The notes beneath the pieces were generated by a model, which was given only the letters and a program-made list of their open reading frames with translations, was not told where the DNA came from and searched no databases. 10,174 nucleotides of DNA from Chloroflexota bacterium. GTDB taxonomy: Bacteria; Chloroflexota; Limnocylindria; QHBO01. Position numbers and translations under genes: made by a program. The DNA lies in the NCBI GenBank assembly GCA_029865285.1, contig JAOUHE010000056.1, positions 1 through 10,174 of the forward strand. The letters run 5' to 3'. This document shows, piece by piece, positions 5,386 to 10,174 of this stretch. Position 1 is the stretch's first letter. Each line of letters begins with the position of its first letter.

Positions 5386-7194
5386 CTACGACCCGGTGTC
5401 GCCTCCGGGCTCCGATTCCGCGATCTTCAGCGACAGGTCACCCAGCTGCTGCGGCGCGAGCGGTGCGGGTGCGCGCATCATCAGGTCACGGCCGGCCTGC
5501 GTCTTCGGGAAGGCGGTCACCTCGCGGATGTTCTCCACGTCGGCGAGCAGCGCCGCCCAGCGGTCGATGCCGATAGCGATCCCGCCGTGCGGCGGCGCCC
5601 CGAACTCGAGCGCGTCGAGCAGCGCGCCGAACTGGTCTCGCATCCCCTCCACTGAGTGCCCCATCAGCGCAAAGGCGCGCTCCAGCAGGTCGCGGCGATG
5701 GATCCGGACCGATCCGCCGCCCAACTCCCAACCGTTGAGCGCCAGGTCGTACTGCTGCGCATCGATCGCACCGGGATCGGCCTCCATCCGGTCGGCCTGA
5801 TCCCAGACCGGCGCGCTGAACGGGTTGTGGGTCGCGTCCCAGCGCTTGCCCTCTTCGTCCCAGGTGAACATCGGGAAGCGATGCACCCAGACGTAGGCGA
5901 GCACGCCCGGCGTGCGCAGTCCGAGGCGCGTCCCCAACTCCAGACGAAGCCGGCCGAGGACCTCCATACCCAGGCGCGCGTTCGCGTCAGCGACGACCAG
6001 CAGAAGATCGCCCGGACCCGCCCCCGATGCCGCCCGGACGCTCGCCTGCGCCTCCACGTCGAGGAACTTCGCGACCGGCCCGTGGAGCGAGCCGTCGGAT
6101 TGCACCGCGAGGTGGACCAGGCCGCCGGCTCCATGGCGTCGGGCCGTCTCGGTCAGTTCGTCGAGTTGCTTGCGGGACCAGTCGGCGCAGCCGGGGGCCA
6201 CCACGCCGCGCACCGCTCCCCCGGCGGCGATGACATCGGCGAAGACCCGGAAGTCGACCGCACGGACCGCATCGGTCAGGTCAACCAGCTCCATTCCGAA
6301 GCGGATATCGGGCTTGTCGGAGCCAAAGCGGGCCATCGCATCGGCATAGGTGATCCGCGGGAATGGCTCGTGCAGGATCGGTCGATCAGGAACGACCTCG
6401 TGCGTGACCGCCAGCACGGCGGCCTCCACCGTATCCATCACGTCCGCCTCGTCGACGAAGCTCATCTCCAGGTCGAGTTGCGTGAACTCCAACTGGCGAT
6501 CACCGCGCAGGTCCTCGTCGCGATAGCAGCGTGCGAGCTGGAAGTAGCGGTCGTAGCCGGACACCATCAGCAACTGCTTGAGTTGCTGCGGGCTCTGCGG
6601 CAGGGCGTAGAAGAGGCCCGGCTGCATGCGCGACGGGACGACGAAGTCACGCGCGCCTTCGGGCGTGCTGCGGATCAGGGTGGGTGTCTCGATGTCCACG
6701 AAGCCCGCCACCTCCATGGCCCGCCTAATCGCCGCGGTCAGCCGTGCGCGCAGCAGGATCCGCTGCTGCATCGTCGGGCGGCGCAGGTCCATGTATCGGT
6801 ATTCCAGCCGGATCGCCTCGTCCAGCCCGGCCTGCTCCTCGTTGACGTAGAAGGGCGGCACCTTGCTGGCGTTGAGGACCACGAACCGATCGACCGCCAC
6901 CTCGATCTCCCCGGTCGCCAGCTCGGCGTTGGCCGTGCCCGGAGGCCGACGCCGCACGATTCCCTCGGCCTGCACCACCCATTCGTTGCGCACCGGTGCC
7001 GCGGCCGCGTGAGCGTCCGGCGCCTCATCAGCGTTGGTGACCACCTGGGTGATCCCATAGCGGTCACGGATGTCGAAGAAGGTGAGCTGACCGTGGTCCC
7101 GGCGCCGATGCACCCAGCCGGCCAGCGTCACGCGCTCCCCCACGTGGGAGGCACGCAGTTCACCGCTCGTGTGAGTGCGGAACGACTGGGCCAT
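5386..7194 (-). CDS. aspS: Aspartyl-tRNA synthetase, non-discriminating type by sequence
   Basis: Charges tRNA(Asp) with aspartate in the cytosol; the 602-residue length is that of the bacterial type. An OB-fold anticodon-binding domain covers about 1-110. The class II core has motif 2 around 217-246 (FQLARCYRDEDLR and QLEFTQLDLE) and motif 3 at 538-550 (GIAIGIDRWAALL). The bacterial insertion domain (GAD) lies between about 290 and 430. His34 in RRDHG and Gly86 in RPPGTAN match the non-discriminating enzyme of Pseudomonas aeruginosa, where E. coli has Leu and Lys (recalled literature). Such enzymes also make Asp-tRNA(Asn) for GatCAB. It starts 22 nt after hisS and is probably co-transcribed. 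No Shine-Dalgarno is near the ATG; a TACCAT hexamer sits 9 nt upstream. Confidence 0.97.
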   Translation of the reverse strand: MAQSFRTHTSGELRASHVGERVTLAGWVHRRRDHGQLTFFDIRDRYGITQVVTNADEAPDAHAAAAPVRNEWVVQAEGIVRRRPPGTANAELATGEIEVAVDRFVVLNASKVPPFYVNEEQAGLDEAIRLEYRYMDLRRPTMQQRILLRARLTAAIRRAMEVAGFVDIETPTLIRSTPEGARDFVVPSRMQPGLFYALPQSPQQLKQLLMVSGYDRYFQLARCYRDEDLRGDRQLEFTQLDLEMSFVDEADVMDTVEAAVLAVTHEVVPDRPILHEPFPRITYADAMARFGSDKPDIRFGMELVDLTDAVRAVDFRVFADVIAAGGAVRGVVAPGCADWSRKQLDELTETARRHGAGGLVHLAVQSDGSLHGPVAKFLDVEAQASVRAASGAGPGDLLLVVADANARLGMEVLGRLRLELGTRLGLRTPGVLAYVWVHRFPMFTWDEEGKRWDATHNPFSAPVWDQADRMEADPGAIDAQQYDLALNGWELGGGSVRIHRRDLLERAFALMGHSVEGMRDQFGALLDALEFGAPPHGGIAIGIDRWAALLADVENIREVTAFPKTQAGRDLMMRAPAPLAPQQLGDLSLKIAESEPGGDTGS

Positions 7195-7216
7195 GGCCGC
7201 TAGATGGTAGCCGACC

Positions 7217-8476
7217 TCAACCGATGGCCGCCGCCACCTCGGAGAGCGTCAGCTCACGCTGCTCGTGCGCGGCGAGGTCGCGCAGGACGACCGTGTGAGC
7301 GTCGTCGCCGACGATCACCGCCCACCGCGCGCCGAGCTTCGCGGCGCTCTCCAGTTGCCTGCCGAGCTTGCGGGCGGAGCCATCGACGCGGACGCGGAGG
7401 CCGGCTGCCCGCAGCGCAGTGGCGGCCGCCAGCCGTGCGGCCAGATCGTCGGGCTGCTGCGAGACGACAGCGACGAGCGGCGGCTCCTCCGGAACCGGGG
7501 CCTCCTGCTCCGCGGCGGCCAGCACCGACCGGTCGATCCCGATCCCGAAGCCGATCCCCGGCGTGGGCCGGCCGCCGAGCAACTCGGCCAGGCCGTCGTA
7601 GCGACCGCCGCCGCCGAGCGCCTGCTGCTGTCCGCGCCGACCGGCCACGAAGAACTCGAACGTGGTCCGGGTGTAGTAGTCGAGGCCGCGCACCAGGCGA
7701 TGATCGAGTTCGTACCGCACCCCGAGGCTGTCGAGCAGGCCCCGTACCGCGTCGAAATGGGCGCGGCAGGCGTCACACAGGTGGTCGACCGATCGCGGGG
7801 CGGCGGCCGCCACCTCCGGATCCAGATCCTTGTCATCGAGCACTCGCAGCGGGTTGGTGCGCAGGCGGCGGCGGGAGTCATCGGTCAGCCGGTCCTCGCG
7901 GGCCGCGAGGTATTCGACCAGAACGGCCCGGTAGCCGGGCCGACAGACGGCGTCACCGATGGAATTGAGATACGCGACCACATCGGTCAGTCCGAGCTCG
8001 GCGAAGTACCGATGGCCGAGTTCGATCACCTCCGCGTCCACCATCGGTCCCGCATCGCCGACCACCTCGACGTCCCACTGCGTGAATTGCCGGTAGCGGC
8101 CGGCCTGCGGGCGGTCGTAGCGGAACATGGGGCCGAGCATCCACAGGCGCAGCGGGCCGGGGCGCACGTGCATGCCGTGCTCAACGAAGGCGCGGATGAT
8201 CCCTGCGGTCGGCTCTGGTCGGAGCGCCCACTCGGCCTTCTCCTCGTCGGAGCCTGTCGCGCCGCCGACCCGGAACATCTCCTTCTCGACCGCGTCGCTC
8301 GCTTCACCCAGGCCGCGATGGAACAGCTCAACGCGCTCGAAGAGCGGCGTCTCGATCCGGTCGAACGCGTAGCCGTGGCTCAGGTCCCGGGCGATCGCCT
8401 CAGCGCGGTTCCACGCAGCGCTGTCCTCGGGGAGCAGGTCGCGGGTGCCACGAGGAGCGCTGATCGGGCGGGCCAT
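7217..8476 (-). CDS. hisS: Histidyl-tRNA synthetase
   Basis: Class II synthetase that attaches histidine to tRNA(His) in the cytosol. The 419-residue length is typical. Motif 1 is near 40-47 (RIETPLFE). Motif 2 spans 115-140 (GPMFRYDRPQ and the FTQWDVE strand). The histidine-specific HisA loop is LVRGLDYYTR at 261-270, with the catalytic Arg of this family in it. Motif 3 is GFGIGIDR at 309-316. The C-terminal anticodon-binding domain covers about 333-419. A CDAC motif at 234-237 in the insertion region is seen in many bacterial HisRS. It is upstream of aspS with a 22-nt gap, a common pairing, and 142 bp downstream of rel. It starts with ATG 6 nt after a TACACT hexamer and has no Shine-Dalgarno, so the mRNA may be leaderless. 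Confidence 0.97.
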   Translation of the reverse strand: MARPISAPRGTRDLLPEDSAAWNRAEAIARDLSHGYAFDRIETPLFERVELFHRGLGEASDAVEKEMFRVGGATGSDEEKAEWALRPEPTAGIIRAFVEHGMHVRPGPLRLWMLGPMFRYDRPQAGRYRQFTQWDVEVVGDAGPMVDAEVIELGHRYFAELGLTDVVAYLNSIGDAVCRPGYRAVLVEYLAAREDRLTDDSRRRLRTNPLRVLDDKDLDPEVAAAAPRSVDHLCDACRAHFDAVRGLLDSLGVRYELDHRLVRGLDYYTRTTFEFFVAGRRGQQQALGGGGRYDGLAELLGGRPTPGIGFGIGIDRSVLAAAEQEAPVPEEPPLVAVVSQQPDDLAARLAAATALRAAGLRVRVDGSARKLGRQLESAAKLGARWAVIVGDDAHTVVLRDLAAHEQRELTLSEVAAAIG

Positions 8477-8482
8477 GCGCGG

Positions 8483-8488
8483 AGTGTA
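8483..8488 (-). promoter_or_regulatory. -10-like hexamer of a probable leaderless hisS promoter
   Basis: TACACT on the minus strand, then CCGCGC and the ATG. Spacing is identical to that before the LCP gene (TAGACT, CCGGCC, GTG). It suggests that hisS-aspS has its own promoter in the 142-bp gap after rel. No -35 is evident. Confidence 0.5.
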
Positions 8489-8618
8489 CCCAGCCGGAGA
8501 CGGGCGGGCCGGTGGAGTGGGCGCGTCGCGTCAGGGGCATTCACGCAACGGTGCAACTGTGCTGCACGAACGGTCCCGATGGCGCCGACCTCGAGCAGAC
8601 ACGCCGGGTCGAATCTCC

Positions 8619-10174
8619 CTAGCGCGCCTCGCGGGTGACGCTGGTCACGTCACGCAGCCGCTCGATCCTCGACAGCACCTTGGAGAGCTGCTGGAGCGAC
8701 GTGACCTTGAGCGTGGCGGTGATGGCCGCTGTGCCATCCGGATGGGTCCCGATCGAGGCGGCGACGATGTTCACCTTGTCCTCGGCCACGACGTTGGTGA
8801 TCTCGCTCAGCAACCCAGGCCGGTCGAGGGCGGCGATGCGCACGGTGATCGGGTAAGTCTGCAGATCGGCCGCCTGCCAGTCCACGTCGATCAGCCGCTC
8901 GATGTCGCGCTCGGAAAGGACTGACGGACAGGTGGCGCGGTGCACGGTGACCCCCTTGCCGCGCGTGACGTAGCCGGTGATCGAATCGCCCGGAATCGGC
9001 GAGCAGCAGTTGGCGAACCGCACCAAGAGGTCGCCCACACCCTTGACCCGAATCCCGGTGGACGACGGCACCGAGACGGTCGGCGGGGCCACCTCGGGGA
9101 GGGCCAGCGCCGCATCGTCGTGGATCTCCAGCTTGCCGACCACGCTCGCCGGCGAGACGGCCCCGTAGCCGATGGCGGCGTAGAAGTCGTCGAGCTCCTT
9201 GTAGTGCGCCTGTGTCGCGATCGCGGCCAGCCGGTCGGCATTCACGCTCGAGAGTGTCTCGTGGGCGAGGCGGCGCAACTCGCGGTCGAGCAGCTCCTTG
9301 CCCTGGGCGACGTTCTCGTCGCGCTGCTGATGCTTGAACCAGGCGCGGATCTTCTCCCTCGCCTGGTTGGTGCGCACGATGCTGAGCCAGTCACGCGAAG
9401 GGCCATGCGCGGCCTTGGTGGTGATGATCTCGACGATGTCGCCGTTACGCAGCCGATAGTCGAGCGGCACCAGCCGGTTGTTGACCTTGGAGCCGATCGT
9501 GCGATGGCCGACATCGGTGTGGATCCGATAGGCGAAGTCGAGCGGTGTCGCGCCGCTCGGCAGGTCCTTTACGTCGCCCTTGGGCGTGAAGACGAACACC
9601 TGGTCCTGGAAGATGTCGAGCTTGAGTCCCTCCACGAACTCGGTCGCATCGACCACCTCGCGCTGCCACTCGATCAGCTGCCGTACCCAGGCGAGCTTCT
9701 CGTCGTAGCGGCGGTCGCCACGGGTCCCCTCCTTGTAGCGCCAGTGCGCTGCGATCCCGGCCTCGGCCACCTCGTGCATCTGGCGGGTGCGGATCTGGAC
9801 CTCGAGCGGCTTGGCGTCCAGCCCGATCACCGCGGTGTGCAGGCTCTGGTACAGGTTCGCCTTGGGCATGGCGATGTAATCGTCGAACTGGCCGGGGATC
9901 GGTCGCCACAGTGAGTGCACCACGCCGAGCGCCGCGTAGGTGTCCTTCAACTCGTCCACGATCAGTCGCACCGCGTGCAGGTCGTAGATCTCGCTGAACT
10001 CCGCTCCCTTGCGCTCCATCTTCTTGTAGATGCTGTAGAGATGCTTGGGGCGGCCGCTGATCTCGGCCCGGATGCCCACCTTGGCGAGCTCCTTGCTCAG
10101 GATAGAGATGCTCTTGTTGATGAACGACTCGCGCTCCTTGCGGCGGTCCGCGAGCATGTCGACCAGAATGCGGT
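8619..10174 (-). CDS. rel: RelA/SpoT-family (p)ppGpp synthetase/hydrolase, N-terminal part outside the window
   Basis: Makes, and in bifunctional members degrades, the stringent-response alarmone (p)ppGpp. About 517 C-terminal residues are visible; the frame stays open to the right edge (RILVD before the Met at 10157), so that Met is internal. The N-terminal HD hydrolase domain is outside. Counting from the Met: synthetase domain about 30-145 with GRPKHLYSIYKK, YQSLHT (103-108) and EVQIRT (119-124); TGS domain about 184-247; zinc-finger/RIS segment with NCCSPIPGD (383-391) and a further Cys410; ACT domain about 436-510. The RXKD motif of bifunctional enzymes is replaced by QFDD (90-93), closer to the EXDD of monofunctional RelA. 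Stop is TAG at 8619-8621. Whether it hydrolyses ppGpp cannot be judged here. Confidence 0.95.
   Translation of the reverse strand, partial: RILVDMLADRRKERESFINKSISILSKELAKVGIRAEISGRPKHLYSIYKKMERKGAEFSEIYDLHAVRLIVDELKDTYAALGVVHSLWRPIPGQFDDYIAMPKANLYQSLHTAVIGLDAKPLEVQIRTRQMHEVAEAGIAAHWRYKEGTRGDRRYDEKLAWVRQLIEWQREVVDATEFVEGLKLDIFQDQVFVFTPKGDVKDLPSGATPLDFAYRIHTDVGHRTIGSKVNNRLVPLDYRLRNGDIVEIITTKAAHGPSRDWLSIVRTNQAREKIRAWFKHQQRDENVAQGKELLDRELRRLAHETLSSVNADRLAAIATQAHYKELDDFYAAIGYGAVSPASVVGKLEIHDDAALALPEVAPPTVSVPSSTGIRVKGVGDLLVRFANCCSPIPGDSITGYVTRGKGVTVHRATCPSVLSERDIERLIDVDWQAADLQTYPITVRIAALDRPGLLSEITNVVAEDKVNIVAASIGTHPDGTAAITATLKVTSLQQLSKVLSRIERLRDVTSVTREAR

Noticed and set aside
5656..7203. 515-codon open frame on the plus strand opposite aspS
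   Set aside because: It mirrors aspS, has low-complexity Arg/Gln/His-rich translation and no Shine-Dalgarno; long antisense frames are expected in GC-rich genes.
8600..8620. GGGTCGAATCTCCC resembles the T-arm of a tRNA
   Set aside because: The flanking bases do not form the 5-bp T-stem and no acceptor, D or anticodon arms were found; it overlaps the end of rel.
7265..8638. 457-codon open frame on the plus strand opposite hisS
   Set aside because: Antisense shadow of a well-conserved synthetase; no recognisable motifs, no ribosome site.
8940..9914. 324-codon open frame on the plus strand opposite rel
   Set aside because: Antisense shadow; rel on the other strand has all expected domains.

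Overview
The window is high-GC bacterial chromosome (by eye about two thirds G+C). It has tightly packed housekeeping genes on the minus strand, interrupted by a small plus-strand accessory block. The Thr/Pro/Ser-rich linker in the LCP protein, minus-strand starts that look leaderless, an AspRS of the non-discriminating type and overall gene style suggest a Chloroflexota-like lineage (possibly Limnocylindria/Ellin6529) or another high-GC Gram-positive-related group. This placement is an inference, not proven by any marker here.

Left part (1-3277, minus strand, transcribed right to left): a LytR-CpsA-Psr (LCP) family membrane protein, then a class I cysteine desulfurase after 7 nt, then mnmA overlapping by 1 nt and running off the left edge. 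The desulfurase and MnmA form the classical sulfur relay that 2-thiolates U34 of tRNA(Lys/Glu/Gln). LCP proteins attach glycopolymers to the cell wall and are functionally unrelated to this pair.

Middle part (3278-5385, plus strand): an orphan ectoine synthase (ectC, no ectA or ectB in view) diverges from the LCP gene across a 40-bp gap. It is followed by two unrelated small secreted proteins of unknown function. Between these two lies a remnant of the 3' end of a second, diverged ectC (19 codons plus stop, exactly 800 bp from the matching codons of the intact gene). The leaders of both secreted-protein genes contain short inverted repeats close to their Shine-Dalgarno sequences. A strong 10-bp inverted repeat separates this block from the convergent aspS.

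Right part (5386-10174, minus strand): rel (RelA/SpoT homologue, cut by the right edge), hisS and aspS. hisS and aspS are separated by 22 nt and form a translation pair. hisS and the LCP gene share the same start architecture: a TANACT -10-like hexamer exactly 6 nt before the start codon and no Shine-Dalgarno, as expected of leaderless mRNAs.

Nothing in the window is clearly a new multi-gene system. The items most worth a second look are the orphan ectC with its decayed paralogue tail, the plus-strand secreted-protein block with structured leaders, the QFDD motif in the Rel synthetase, and the non-discriminating signature of AspRS.
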